Positions 22,872 to 34,376 of a stretch of DNA of 64,000 nt are shown one piece after another. The notes beneath the pieces are model-generated. The model was not told where the DNA came from, searched no databases, and was given only the letters and a program-made list of their open reading frames with translations. Source of the DNA: Siphonodentalium dalli. Taxonomy: Eukaryota; Mollusca; Scaphopoda; Gadilida; Siphonodentaliidae. The translations under genes and the position numbers were made by a program. Location of the stretch: assembly GCA_032622095.1 (NCBI GenBank), contig CP136061.1, forward strand, positions 99,011,345-99,075,344. Reading direction: 5' to 3'. Every line of letters starts with the position of its first letter. Position 1 is the stretch's first letter.

Positions 22872-24330
22872 ATAAGTTATTTTGTGGTCATATTTAGCTG
22901 TCAGGAAACTCAATTCGGCGTTTGTAGTCGGCACATTTGTTGACTAACAAGATTCCAATTTCACCATTTTTTTTAACTATTGTCTTTTGAGAAAAACAGA
23001 AAAACTAAATTATCATAAAAGCCATAGATAGAACTTATTTCAAAGAGCTGTAGAAAATGTTCTCACGTCGAAAACAGCTTATTACATGTTTGTTCTATGT
23101 TCATTTCAAAATGGAGTCTAATCAACGACTAGAAGCTATAGTGGCATCCGTTTCGGAAAGAGTGTCAAGTTAGTGGGTTTTAGATGTATAGGGGATGACA
23201 TGGTGTCATGTCAACGCTCAAGTTGTTCAAATTCCGACATACATACCAAAGTTAGACAATACCTTAGTTGAAATCACCTGGGTTAGCGTATACATAGAAC
23301 ACTTATATGTAATATGTTCTCCGAATTCCAAGATGTCCTTTTAAGATTCAGACCTGTGATATTATATTGTTTGTTCTAAGTGCTGGTTATCCTAATATTT
23401 CTGACACATAGAACAAGGTTGCCATTCTAACGAATTTTAGTTCAATGGTGTCATTTGAACTATTCATAGTGTAATTCAGTTCCAGTATGTCCTAAGTGCC
23501 AAGATATGCACCCTATCTGCAGTATTCTTAAAAAAACAGGATTACATTTAATTTACGAATTGTGATGCTTATTTATTCTATAAAGGAATGATTTTCCAAT
23601 TGGACAGTGTTATAAATATATTCATAGTCTTAATAGTTGACCCGCATCGTAGATTCAAACATTAAAAATCGATTATCTCAAAAACATAAAAAATGCACTT
23701 AGGACAACCTGGGAATCAGGTCGCGCTTTGAAAACTATGATTCCGCACAGAAAACTGTTTAATTTTTGTTAATAAATTTATTTTTAAATTAAATTTAGTT
23801 TTTTAGATTGAGCTCTTGCCCAAATTAACAAACACATTTTTTTTTAATTTATTTTCATTTTTTTTTTTTTATTAATATTTTTAATCTCCGCCAGGGTACC
23901 ACGAATCACCCCACCAAATTTGGTTTAAATCGGTACAGTGGTCTGGGAGAAAATGCGAACAGACAGACGGGCAGACAGACAGTTCCTACTATTATATATA
24001 TGCATGGCGTTGATCTAGTCTATATACCCGACGGGCATGAAAGTGACAATGAGAGTGGACTGGCTGATCGTGATTACCCCCGAATCTTCATTATTGGTCC
24101 CAGATTCGTTGTCCCTTATTTCTTGTGTATCTGGTGCTGACTATTACCGCTCTGTGATCAGGGCATAACATCTTTTAATATACAAAAGGGCATATAGGTA
24201 AAGAAGTGACATTCTGTAAGGATACTACCGCTCACTATTACTAGGCTTGTAATCATATAACCCTGCCCGTATACACGTATCTCGTGCACTATAAACAGCG
24301 CTTGGGTTGTAAATGCCACACACCGTAGAG
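22872..24330. other. Intronic, no gene seen
   Basis: AT-rich, with long T runs near 23838-23880. Bases 23884-24000 carry a dispersed-repeat tail (CCACCAAATTTGGTTTAAAT, then a GACAGACAGACGGGCAGACA run) of the type seen at Helitron-like ends elsewhere here. No supported frame. Confidence 0.4.
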
Positions 24331-24338
24331 CTATATGT

Positions 24339-24653
24339 ATGGCACACAAACTGATTAGGGTTATGGCATTCCAGGATATGTGTGGATGTGAGACCAGATC
24401 ACATTATATACAACATATTCCATATTATTTACCATTTGAAAGAGGTAGCTCAAAAACATTGTATTATCAACTTATCCGGTCGAATAAACGGGGAACATAT
24501 TGTTTTTGTCGAGTTACTGAGACGTGTTCTGTAATTATTGTTTATCCAGACTGTACGAGAAAGTCTATTATTATCAATGGAAGGGGAATAATTCTATCTC
24601 TTAGTTTGAATTCTGATGCATTCTGGGTTGACAAGGGGGGAGTATTGGAATGA
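24339..24653 (+). pseudogene. Unidentified exon-like frame, part of an inverted pair
   Basis: A 104-codon frame contains HIPYYLPFERGSS, CRVTETCSVIIVYPD and a short beta-rich segment. The minus strand of 24660-24790 encodes a related stretch (HIPYYIPFGRGTR) with similar DNA (CATATTAT.TACCATTTG.AAGAGG). So one coding segment exists twice, head to head. The pattern of short beta strands with a VYP motif faintly recalls IgGFc-binding-type domains of molluscs, but this is a guess. A CCAG acceptor-like site precedes codon GAT at about 24376. Either a gene remnant or an unknown mobile ORF. Confidence 0.3.
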
Positions 24654-24795
24654 ATCTGAGAATCTCTATCACTTGGTGGACACTCCAAGACCACAGCTGT
24701 TCCGTATTCTGATGGAATATATATAATTCTGGTTCCTCTTCCAAATGGTATATAATATGGGATGTGATGTGAATAATGTTATTTGGGCATTGCAA

Positions 24796-26353
24796 AATTA
24801 AGTGGGTCTTTAAGGAGTCTGTATGCTGTTGGTGTTATTGTTCTCGTTTTACAACGGAAGAACGTGTATCGTAATTAATCGACTTGACTACATGTTGGCT
24901 TGTCACATAAAGCGCATACAAACTGTTGGCAGGATGCAATTAGGTCATCATCGATATTAGTAGATTGTTGAAGTTGTGGCACAGTACGTATGATACATTG
25001 CACCCCTTTTTCAGAATAAGTCAAGCGGCTCTTTGGTTGAGTCCTACACACCAAACTGATGATATTTCATCCCGATTTACTGTGACTACTTAAGGTTTAA
25101 CCAAACCAGTCCAATATGGCCTCCAGGGATATGTTTATCAAAGTTTAAAATTGGTAGAAAAGTCTCAAAAAACGTCAAGAATTCAAAGAAAACTACAATC
25201 AATGTATCATATGTAGTTAGCAACACTATACTGGTAGCAGATTAAAAATATATAGCACACACTTACCAACCACACTCGTGACTGTGTGCGCACGTACAGA
25301 CAAAACAGTCAGCTAATTTCCATAAAGAAAGTACATCAGGATTCAGGAGAACTCCATAAGAAACGCTTTGTTGAGAAATCTACATTTCATAGTAACAAAA
25401 CGTATTTAATTTAAATGTTCCAAAACCAGGGTATGTGTTGTGGCTCAACCTCACCAGAAAGCAAACAGCTGGATTTGACTGTGACTGTACTTGTGCAAGG
25501 TCAGATTCCCCCAGCAAGCCAGCTTATATTTTAACATGGCCAACCCCGTCTAAATCCCAATCAGGATTAATCAAGAGATTACTCAATGAATTCCTACCAG
25601 TAAGTTTACAATGGATACAGCCATTGCCAAATACTGCTGTGTGGTATCTGGTTGTGTCATTTCAAAATTTTATCACTCATTTCAAAAATATGAGAATTAA
25701 ATCATGGTTTGTGCTGTAATATATACATTTCTCAACAAAGCATTCGTGTCAGAGAACTCCCCCAACAAGGATTCAGTTTTGTTTGTGGAAATTTCTCAAC
25801 AACAGACCCTGTAAGTGTGCACAAAGTCAGATTTCAGTTCGGAAGAAAGTATCACATATTTTCAATTTCTGATTTCTGTCACAGGTAAAGTGTTATTTAC
25901 TATATATAATATACGTACAGTTGTTTTAGCTTCTCATGTGAAGTTTGTGCCATTTTTTTCTCTATTTAAAAATTACCCAAATTTGAACCGGAGTCCATAT
26001 TGGAGTGCTGTGGTTAAGCCTTAACGTTGGCTGCAAATATTCATGTGAATGTAACAACTGATCTTGTTTCACAGCACACTTACCCACGATGTATGTGCGA
26101 ATCTGATAATGGATTCAAGAACCGAGGTATGGTCAAAATTGACGACTCATATGATGAGCATAGTGAGAAAACATTTATCAGTTTGTGGAATATATAGATA
26201 CTCAAGATTAGTGATAGAACAGGAAGTAGTAGCATGTATTGAAAACAGTTTAGCAACACAATATTATATACTGCAAAAGTCACTTCTTTAAGACTTAATG
26301 CTAAAATTGACAAAAACATCAATTGACTGTATTGTCTTTTATCACAGAAGAAA
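24796..26353. other. Intronic, no gene seen
   Basis: Several 60-95-codon frames lack motifs and are judged chance. Short self-similarities around CTCAACAAAGC(G/A)TTT and TTCTCAACAAAG recur on both strands near 25365 and 25733, suggesting an old element, but no ends were established. Confidence 0.35.
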
Positions 26354-26640
26354 CTAAATATGACTGCACACTGTGACCACTATTTTTGAACAGGCATACA
26401 CTTTTCCATCTCTCCTGACAAATTGTATCTTTTTTGTGGATAATATCTTGAACAGGAAACACTCAGTTTTATTATAATACATGATCGATTCTAACATGCG
26501 ATCATCTGACGGTTCAATGTCCCTCGTTTTGCAAGAATATATGTATCTCTTAAATAGAATTACAAATACACTTTTAATGCTTTCTTCTGTGTATCTGTTT
26601 TGCTGGCTCACCATATAAACATATGACAACTGAGAAGATA
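26354..26640 (-). mobile_element. 3' fragment of a Tx1/L1-like LINE
   Basis: The minus strand encodes ILFKRYIYSCKTRDIEPSDD, close to the C-terminus at 13061-13903, followed by a KILSTKK segment. At DNA level, CTGCACACTGTGACCACTAT and TTTTTGAACAG at the 3' side match 59341-59375. About 90 codons survive, without RT. In the 40.5 and 58.6 kb copies the same fragment sits inside a Helitron-like element, so it was probably captured rather than inserted alone. Confidence 0.8.
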
Positions 26641-26699
26641 CAATTGCTCAGGTGACTTAAATATGTCACAATTTGTCACGGCTGTGAAATATGAACGCC

Positions 26700-27232
26700 A
26701 ACAAATTCTTAGAACGAATTATGGAGATCACTGTATATAACATTGGTGGATATCGACGACTTAAACATTATTATCAATGCTATTTCTCCTCAACTCTCCA
26801 TCCCCGACCTAAATGTACCAAATAGGCCGTCTTTTAACCCACATGATTAGATTCCTCGTATCATTGGAGAAAATTTGGTGGAAATTAATGCTAATCACAT
26901 TTGTATCGCATTGATGCCCCCCCCCCCACCTCCGTGCACCTCTGACTCGAACGGTGTCATACCATAGAAATGATTATGTATACGTTGCTGGAATTCAGCG
27001 ACAAATATATTTCATCATTTTTGCTGCCCCTCCCCTTTTCTGCCACTGACAACAACAGTGTCACTTTAGAAAATCTGATTCCTCGTATCATTGGAGAAGA
27101 ACGTGTATAGATTTGGTGGACATTGGCGCTAAACACATTTTTATCAGTTTTTGTGATCCTCTCCTCCCGATCCATGTATCAAGCGACGCCACTTTTGTCA
27201 TCTTTAAACCACACATGCATTTATTATGATCA
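26700..27232 (+). repeat. Degenerate units of the 280 bp composite repeat
   Basis: Units carry GATTCCTCGTATCATTGGAG, AATTTGGTGGA(A/C)ATT, a C-rich segment and a (G/C)GGTGTCA..TTTAAACCACA block. They are the same family as 59.7-60.88 kb, and the reverse complement of the array at 37.1-39.2 kb. A pure C run at 26917-26928 lies inside. Non-coding. Confidence 0.75.
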
Positions 27233-27773
27233 TTAAATATACGGGCGGCGTTGGCGGTGGGTATGATGTTAAAATATTCACCTCCTTCAAAAACCGCCAT
27301 AAACAGAAAGAATAGTAAAATATAGACAAACCTTGTTCTTATACCAATCAGAAATATGGCATAAACAGTGTGTTATTGTCAAATGTTTTTCCTTTGTTAT
27401 GTAAACAAAAGCAAAAAACGTGACAGAACCTGGCTTTTGTTTAGATCCTGATATGGTAAGCACAAAGAGCCTTATTTGTTACTGTTTTCCTTATATGGAA
27501 ATAGTAAAGAGCGTTTATATCATTTGTGTGTGATTAACCAATAGAATGGTGTGTAGAATTGCGCTGTGTTATGTAAACCGAAGCAAAACTTATGTAACAC
27601 GAGCAGGCTCTTGTTTACGTACACCGTCGTACGTATTGACGACAATATACTAGTTACGCTCTGATTGTGTTTGGCATATGAACAAAACTATATATATTTT
27701 AATATTCCTTCTGTTGATGGCGACTTGAACAAATATGAATATTTCCGCAACGAACGCCGCCCGTGCCTTTATA
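27233..27773 (+). mobile_element. Complete TTAA-type MITE
   Basis: The element runs from TTAA (27233-27236) and ACGGGCGGCGTTGGCGG to CGCAACGAACGCCGCCCGTG and CCTTTAT. Termini are imperfect inverted repeats of about 85 bp, including AACCGCC..ACAGAAAGAATA versus TATTCCTTCTGTTGATGGCG. The interior is about 370 bp with GTTATGTAAAC and AAAGAGCGTTTATATCATTT and no coding frame. TTAA targets are typical of piggyBac and Kolobok elements; which one moved this MITE cannot be told. The right TTAA has changed to TTAT. Confidence 0.75.
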
Positions 27774-27943
27774 GATCAAAATGTGCGCGAAGCACACAAA
27801 GGGGCTGCTGAAAAAAGGCTCCCGAACCTGTTTCAGACAAATTCGCACACAAACAGGAACGCGGGCCGCCACTGAATAAACGGCCCCGAAAGGCGCACGT
27901 TTCGGCTAGTTTCTAAACAAGGTAGAGAAATTAGGATACAAAC
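27774..27943. other. Intron start of the WSC gene
   Basis: It contains a GT donor at 27942-27943 (minus strand), right after the exon. A short GC-richer stretch at 27780-27900 has no recognised identity. Confidence 0.5.
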
Positions 27944-28072
27944 CATTCACTGCACACTTCTGGATACATGTAGTGGGCTCATTTGCAGTTGCCAAGGTCA
28001 CCGATTTGCAGAGATCACGAACTTGCCAACGGTCCTCGAAGCATCCAATGTAGGTGCCTCTGCTGGAGTTAT
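27944..28072 (-). CDS. WSC-domain protein, penultimate exon
   Basis: On the minus strand an AG acceptor (28073-28074, after ATATATTAC) precedes a 129-base exon ending at a GT donor (27942-27943). It starts with two bases of a codon and ends with one, so it is a symmetrical phase 1-1 exon, the class typical of shuffled extracellular modules. It encodes GTYIGCFEDRWQVRDLC, then TANEPTTCIQKCAVN, the first half of a WSC domain (Y-x-G-C-[YF]-x-D, R-x-L, C-x3-C). The following half is in the exon at 15564-15730, 12.2 kb away. Upstream exons, which should carry a signal peptide, were not found. Its role (glycan binding, cell surface or secreted) is inferred from the family. Confidence 0.92.
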
Positions 28073-28831
28073 CTGTAATATATGAACTCGATCCAAATAG
28101 TGCATAACGATTAAAAATACATAATCCGAATTAGCGCGCCCAAATGACTATTTCTTAGCTTTGGGGGTAAAAACTATTTTATTCGAGACGAGAAACCCAC
28201 CGATCGAAGCTCAGATTGATCAAATATCGTTTTTTTAATTTCATTTTATTTCCGGCGATATGTAATTTTTCGCGGCCTGGCAAATATTCGTCAATCAGAC
28301 GGTCTCGGACCAAATTACGGATGAGGGTGAATAACTCTAAAATCTAGTGACCTTGGGTGTTAGACATTTGACAATCCGGTTTGAATTTGTTGAACAAAAT
28401 GTTGATAAATAACACGTTTTGGGCAATTGTATACTATAGTTGACTGTGGTTAGCTTTATTTTTGGACAATTAATCGATTCTGAAGCGGCATTTCGGAAAA
28501 TGTTGTTGTTGTTGTTGGAATTTGATGATGTGGGGACCATCGATTCGGATTGAGTACTTTTAAACATTTAAAAATTCGAAATAAACGTGCCCCATAATCT
28601 CACAAATAATGGTCAATGTCAATGACTACATAACTTAAACCTGAACATTAATATGGGAACACTTATTTTGCAATTAAGGATCAGACTCACGTTTTGCCAA
28701 AATTTCCTAATATTTCAAAATGGATTTTCACAAAATCTGTCAATAATTTCGTTGTGATATTTGGTACAAGAGATTACTGTGACTCAATATTTAAGAACCA
28801 TCGACCCATTATATATTACAACCTCATTTAC
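28073..28831. other. Upstream intron of the WSC gene, no exon found
   Basis: AT-rich and without further WSC-like or signal-peptide coding sequence that I could see. A 76-codon minus-strand frame at 28337-28567 includes an Asn run from an AAC-type microsatellite (28500-28517) and is not credible. Confidence 0.4.
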
Positions 28832-29512
28832 TTTTAGTAGGGCGGATAACTGTCAAAAAAGGCTAGAATTCTGCAAATGATGATACAAGTATGAAAGTTG
28901 GCAAGAATGATCAGTACCCATCACTGATCACATAAAAACCGGGGGCTACGCAAAAATACAAAATGGCCGCCATTTTTCAAGATGGCCGCCAAAAGTCTCT
29001 GTCATAATTCAGAATTTCCAATTTACGCATCAATTTTGGGGTTTTAAATGGTCAAACACCACCAATTATACATACATAATGTGTCACAATTGATAACTGA
29101 AGCATTTTAATGAATTATGAATATAAAATAGCTACAAATTTCCAAGTTTGTTGACAAAATAGCCGCCAAAATACTATTTTATCATTATTTTCAGATATTT
29201 GACTGTATGCATATATCAACTTTGCAAAATTATATTTCTTAATATAATATGTGTTTATCAGAAGTATTTATGCTATTATTAGCTTACAAGAAGTAATCAA
29301 ATTAACATTTCATGATTATCCCACATTAAACGTCAACCAATGATAACATATGTTTCGTGTTACTTCGGTGCTTTATGCTCATTTTGCTATGTATTTTTAG
29401 ATTTTAAAACTGAAGAGAACCCCAAAATATACGTAGAAAAGACTATCAAAACTATTTTTTGACCTTTAGTATTATATGTAAATGTTATAAATCAAATACA
29501 ATACTTCAATTT

Positions 29513-30800
29513 CTATTCTGATCGATTGAGTTCAGACTTTGAGCGAAGGTCATTACAGTTGTATTTGCACAATGGAGAATATGGCAGGCCAGCCCGTTTG
29601 CATCGTGTTTCACAACCTTTTATGCAGTTACATTTTGTCAGCATTGTGCAGCTTTTGGCAACATCCCACACGTCTCCGAATTTCATCCACCCATTCACTT
29701 GGGGCGACCAAACTTTCTGTCTTCAGCAAGCAATTTCCCCATTTGAATCCAGTCTGGTATGCAGATATTTTAATGTGCGGAAGTAGAGCTACTTTGCTTG
29801 GTGGAATATCGTCATACGACCGCTGTTTCTTTGAAAAAAGCTCCAACCTTGCATGATTGACATATTGGCAATCACTAGAACGATCGTACATTAGGTTGAC
29901 AAACTGTTCGAGTTTTTGGAGATGTGGTGATGATATTTCTGCTGGATTATGGCTGAGATCCTTGAAAACTTCAGGGCAGATGTCCTATGTACTCCACGCC
30001 ATCTTCTTCCCTTTGCCCTTGAATCCAGAAACGGTGTCGCATCCAGTAAACGCATGAAAGAATATCATCCCATCAGCACACAGCTGCCCGATACTTGATA
30101 TATTTCTTGTATTGGGATTCACTGCTTGTCTTTTCCTCTCCCAAATGATACCCACAATTCTTCCAAGACTTTGTTGCTCAATTTCGAGAACGTTGTTGTT
30201 GCAATCGCTATTACATCTGTGTCATTGGCTCTGATGGCAACCCTATTCATCCCATTCTCTACAGCATGGCACGCATGAGGGAATATCCTCGTATCTGCTT
30301 CTTCATGGGAGCTTGTCGATATACTATCAATGTTGACATACTTCTCCCCGCCAGTTGCCATGACAACGTTCTCTGATGATAATCTACCAATTATATTCGC
30401 TAGATATGAAAATAGTTCCGTCTTGTTGTCTGCATTCCTGAGAAAACCTTGCCAGTTTCTTGGGGTTTCACAACATGTGTTACCGTCGCCATAGCCCTAC
30501 TCCCCTGTTCTTCATCGCTTTCAATTTCAAACTGTCACCCCTGTATGTATCAAAGATGACATCCACTAGCTTAATACTTCAAAGCATTCGTTCTACTTGT
30601 GGTATTATGGATGCTGTAGAATATTCCCCGAATGGCACTTGCTTGTTAGGCTTGGTGGTGCTGACTTGGGCAGATCCATCGATGATTAAGCCATCACAGG
30701 ATGGCATCGTCTCCTGACTTGTAGCGTGGGCATCCAGTGGTGGCACGAGTTTTGACTTCTGAACCATGTGAAGCTTGCCAGAGTCGCTAAGTGATGGTGG
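29513..30800 (-). pseudogene. CXC-motif / HAFTGCD family protein, left copy
   Basis: Reading leftward from about 30770: a PCDGLIIDGSAQV-like N-terminal block, VDVIFDTYRGDSLKLKA (about 30500-30560), SSHEEADTRIFPHACHAVEN (30119-30361 block), FFHAFTGCDTVSGFKGKGKK (about 30000-30060), MYDRSSDCQYVNHARLELF (29800-29891), and a final Cys cluster CNCIKGCETRCKRAGL (29513-29698). This order is that of a large invertebrate family often annotated as Tesmin/TSO1-like CXC-domain proteins, with a PIN/FEN-like N-terminal part; many copies behave like mobile-element genes. Stops and frame changes near 30580, 30118 and 29700 break it. Biochemical activity is unknown. Confidence 0.75.
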
Positions 30801-30904
30801 GAAGACCTGGTTCTCAGTTCGAAAAATTCAGACAAGTCACACTGCCTAGCTTGACATGAAATAAACAGCCGCGAAAACAGACTACAATCTCAATTTCATG
30901 TCAA

Positions 30905-31692
30905 GCTAAGCAGTGTGACTTGTCTGAATTTTTCGAACATAAGAACCAGGTAACACATGTTACTGAAACCCCAAGAAACTGGCAAGGTTTTCTCAGGAAT
31001 GCAGATAACAAGACGGAACTATTTTCATTTCAAGCGAATAGAATTGGTAGATTATCATCAGAGAACCTTGTCATGGCAACTGACGGGGAGAAGTATGTCA
31101 ACATTGAGAGTATATCGCCAAGCTCCCATGAAGAAGCAGATACGAGGATATTCCTTCATGCGTGCCATGCTGTAGAGAATGGGATGAATATGATTGCCAT
31201 CAAAGCCAATGACACAGTTGAAATAGCGATTGCAATAACAACATTCTCGAAATTGAGAAAAAAAGGCTTGGAAGAATTGTAGGTATCATTTGGGAGAGGA
31301 AAAAACATGCAGTGGATCCCAATACAAGAAATATTTTCAAGTATCGGGCAGCTGCGTGCTGATGGGATGATATTCTTTCATGCGTTTACTGGATGCGACA
31401 AAGTTTCAGGATTCAAGGGCAAGGGAAGAAGGTGGCGTGGAGTACATGGGACATATGCCCTGAAGTTTTCAAGGATGTCAGCCATAATCCAGCAGAAATA
31501 TCATCACCACATCTCCAAAAATGGAACAGTTTGTCAACCTAATGTACGATCGTTCTAGTGATTGTCAATATGTCAATCATGCAAGGTTGGAGCTTTTTTC
31601 AAAGAAACAGCGGTCGTATGACGATATTCCGCCAAGCAAAGCAACTCTACTTCCGCACATTAAAAGATCTGCATACCGGACTGGATCCAGAT
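30905..31692 (+). pseudogene. CXC-motif / HAFTGCD family protein, right copy
   Basis: The 30920-31282 frame reads from RNWQGFLRNADNKTELFSF through SSHEEADTRIFLHACHAVEN to TTFSKLRKKGLEEL. After a stop (TAG at 31280-31282) the next part encodes PIQEIFSSIGQLRADGMIFF and HAFTGCDKVSGFKGKG, then NLMYDRSSDCQYVNHARLEL in a shifted frame. The gene is cut at 31692 by the LINE and resumes at 34194. It is a mirror of the left copy, with the N-terminal block deleted. Confidence 0.75.
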
Positions 31693-34193
31693 AGGTCAGT
31701 AATTGACTACGCGTTGGATAATAAGCACTTATTCCGCGCTATTGAAAACTTTCGCGTTGGGCAATTCTCAAACCTATTAAGTGATGTACATAACCCGTTA
31801 GAAACCACAATTCGCTTTTGGACCAATCCTGAACCCGAAGATGCAGATAATGATATCATGGATGAGTTAATTCCTCCATATAGAATTCGACGTTGGTACC
31901 ATGCAAAGGGTATGGGTTTAATAAATAAATATCAATGTACATGAACTTGATATGGTTCGAAGCAAAATTGAATCTTTAAATAACATGACTATGATCCGTC
32001 GGATAGCTCTTATTTAAATAATCCTATATCGGAGGAGGAAATTAAGACTGCCATATTGAGGCTTAAAAATGGAAAGTCAAGTGGTTATGACCAGCTATGT
32101 AATGAATATTTCAAATCGACTTTAGATATGTTTATGCCAGTTTTATTATTTAATTTGATTCTGAACTGTGGTATTTTCCCACAAGGGTGGGCGATAGGTA
32201 TGATAAAACCTATCGATAAAAAATATGGGGACCATGAAAGCCAGATTCATACCGTGGTATAACATTGCTAAGCTGTTTCTCGAAGATATTCACATCAATA
32301 CTTAATAGCAGACTAGTAGCCTTTTCCGAAGAATTCGAGATAATCTTGAAAACACAAACCGGATTTAGAAAAGGACACTCCGCGATAGATAACATATTCA
32401 TATTACAGAGTATCATAGATCTCTATTTATCAAGTAGCAAGAAACTTTATTCTATCTTTATAGACTTTAGAAAAGCATTTTATACGATTTGGAGGGACGC
32501 ATTGTTGCTAAAAATGATGAATTATGATATTGATGGTAAAGTCCTAAATATTATAAAGGATATGTATGGCAAAATTAAAATTTGTGTCAGAGACAACAAC
32601 TCTATGTCTGACTTTTTTGTAAGTAATATTGGCATATTTCAAGGTGAAATAATGTCACCTTTCTTATTTTCTCTCTATGTAAATGATTTACAATTTTTTT
32701 TGTATGATTGTGCAATAGACCCTCTGAAATTTCTAGATGAATCATATATGCAAAATGTTGGCTGCTTTATTAAATTGTTATGTCTTTTATATGCCGACGA
32801 TACAGTTCTATTTTCTGACGACGAAGATAATATGCATAGGGCCCTCCTCACCTTTGCCGATTATGCAGAAGCTTGGAAACTTCAAGTCAATACAAAAAAG
32901 ACCAAATTAATGATTTTCACGAAGTGGTCAAAAAATCTTCCCACATTCATGTATAGAGGCTGTGTTCTAGAACTAGTTAAAGAATTCACTTATTTAGGGG
33001 TTAAATTATTGTATAATGGTCGCTTCTGCCAGAACATAAAGAAAACAGTTAATTCTGCAACGAGAGCCATGTGCGGACTTCTTAATAAGGTCCGAAAACT
33101 AAACTTACCCATTGATATTATGCTTGATTTATTCGATAAGATGATTATACCTATTTTACTGTATGGAAGTGAGATATGGTGTTTTGAACGTATTCAAAGT
33201 GTAGAGACACTACATCTAAAATGTTGTAAGATGGTTGCGTCCATCAAAATGAGTACCCCCAATTACATACTTTATGCAGAATTCGCACGACACCCCGTCT
33301 CTTATAAATAACATGCCGAGCTCTGACATATTGGTCAAAGCTCGTATCGAGTGACGGCTCTGAGCTAGCTAAGAATATATATACCTTAATTTATCAGACT
33401 CATGAGATGAACTCACAGACAGCAGACAAAAATAACTCCAAATGGTTATGTTTTGTCAAAAATGATCTTTATGATTTGAAATTGCAATCAAAGTGGATCA
33501 CCCAGACGGGCCTGACCGCTATTGAACCGAGAAATGCAAAAACTGTTCTCAAACAACGTCATTGGGACGCACTACTCGTTGACATAAACACATCTGCTTC
33601 ATCGAGGGCCCGATTTTATAGTTTTATTAAAACTGATTACGGTTACCCAAATTACTTGAAGGTCTAATCTATCGATATACGTCTTGAAGCTCATAACTGC
33701 AAATCATAAACTGCCTTATAGAGTGTGCAAGATGGAAGAAATCTCAGAATGATAATGACAATAGGATATGCACCATATGTGGAAAATATTTAGGAGACGA
33801 ATACCATTTAGTTAGTATATGCAGTCATTTGGATGAAATCAGAAAACAATATATCCCTGAGTACTTTTGGAAGAACCCTACGAGAGTGAAATTCCATGGT
33901 CTCCTATCTCTTCAAAATATAAGCCTCATAGAAAGACTATGCATATTCCTAAGGTGTGCCTTTAAGAAGATGTCTTATACTATATAATCGAAATCATTTA
34001 TGGTTATGGGTGAACACATGTAATTATCATACTTGTTAAGTTTATCACCTATTATTGTGTAATCTAATTTAATTACTGCTGTGTATATGAAATGAACAAT
34101 GATTAATGTGATATTCAAAGTTGTGTACATAGTGTATATACGTTTTACTTGTTTGACTGTTATGCAACTTGTGCAATAAATCAATCAATCAAT
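31693..34193 (+). mobile_element. 5'-truncated LINE inside the right CXC copy
   Basis: Comparison with the uninterrupted left copy fixes the junctions: host sequence ends CTGGATCCAGAT (31692) and resumes GAAACTGCTTGCTGAAGAC (34194). The element ends in GCAATAAATCAATCAATCAAT, a short TCAA-repeat tail instead of poly(A). A few host bases (GGGG in the left copy) are missing at the junction and no target duplication is visible. Confidence 0.88.
31700..33990 (+). pseudogene. APE-type LINE: endonuclease end, RT and zinc knuckle
   Basis: The first block (to 31944) ends an apurinic-type endonuclease: SVIDYALDN, then LLSDVHNPL, the SDHxP-like signature. Then NGKSSGYDQLCNEYF (32056-32262) leads into RT at 32265-33311: TGFRKGHSAIDN, FIDFRKAFYTIW (motif A), GEIMSPFLFSLYVND, YADDTVLFSDD (catalytic motif), FTYLGVKLLYNGRF, LLYGSEIW. 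After frame breaks, 33407-33667 and about 33766-33990 continue to C-x2-C-x8-H-x4-C (CTICGKYLGDEYHLVSIC). The order and motifs match the minus-strand LINE at 4.6-6.3 kb; this copy extends further 5'. Several frame breaks make it dead. Confidence 0.9.
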
Positions 34194-34376
34194 GAAACTG
34201 CTTGCTGAAGACAGAAAGTTTGGTCGCCCCAAGTCAATGGGGTGGATGAAATTCGAAGACGTGCGGGATGTTTTGTGGACAACTCTCGAGCCTGTTGCCA
34301 AAAGCTGCACAATGCTGACAAAATGTAACTGCAAAAAAGGATGTGAAAAACGATGCAGTTGCAAAGCACCAAAATA
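34194..34376 (+). pseudogene. C-terminal Cys cluster of the right CXC copy
   Basis: After the LINE the gene resumes with LLAEDRKFGRPKSMGWMKFE, then SCTMLTKCNCKKGCEKRCSC, ending in TAA at about 34374. The Cys spacing (CxCxxxCxxxCxC) is that of CXC-type zinc-binding segments. The left copy has the mirror of this at 29513-29698. Confidence 0.75.
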
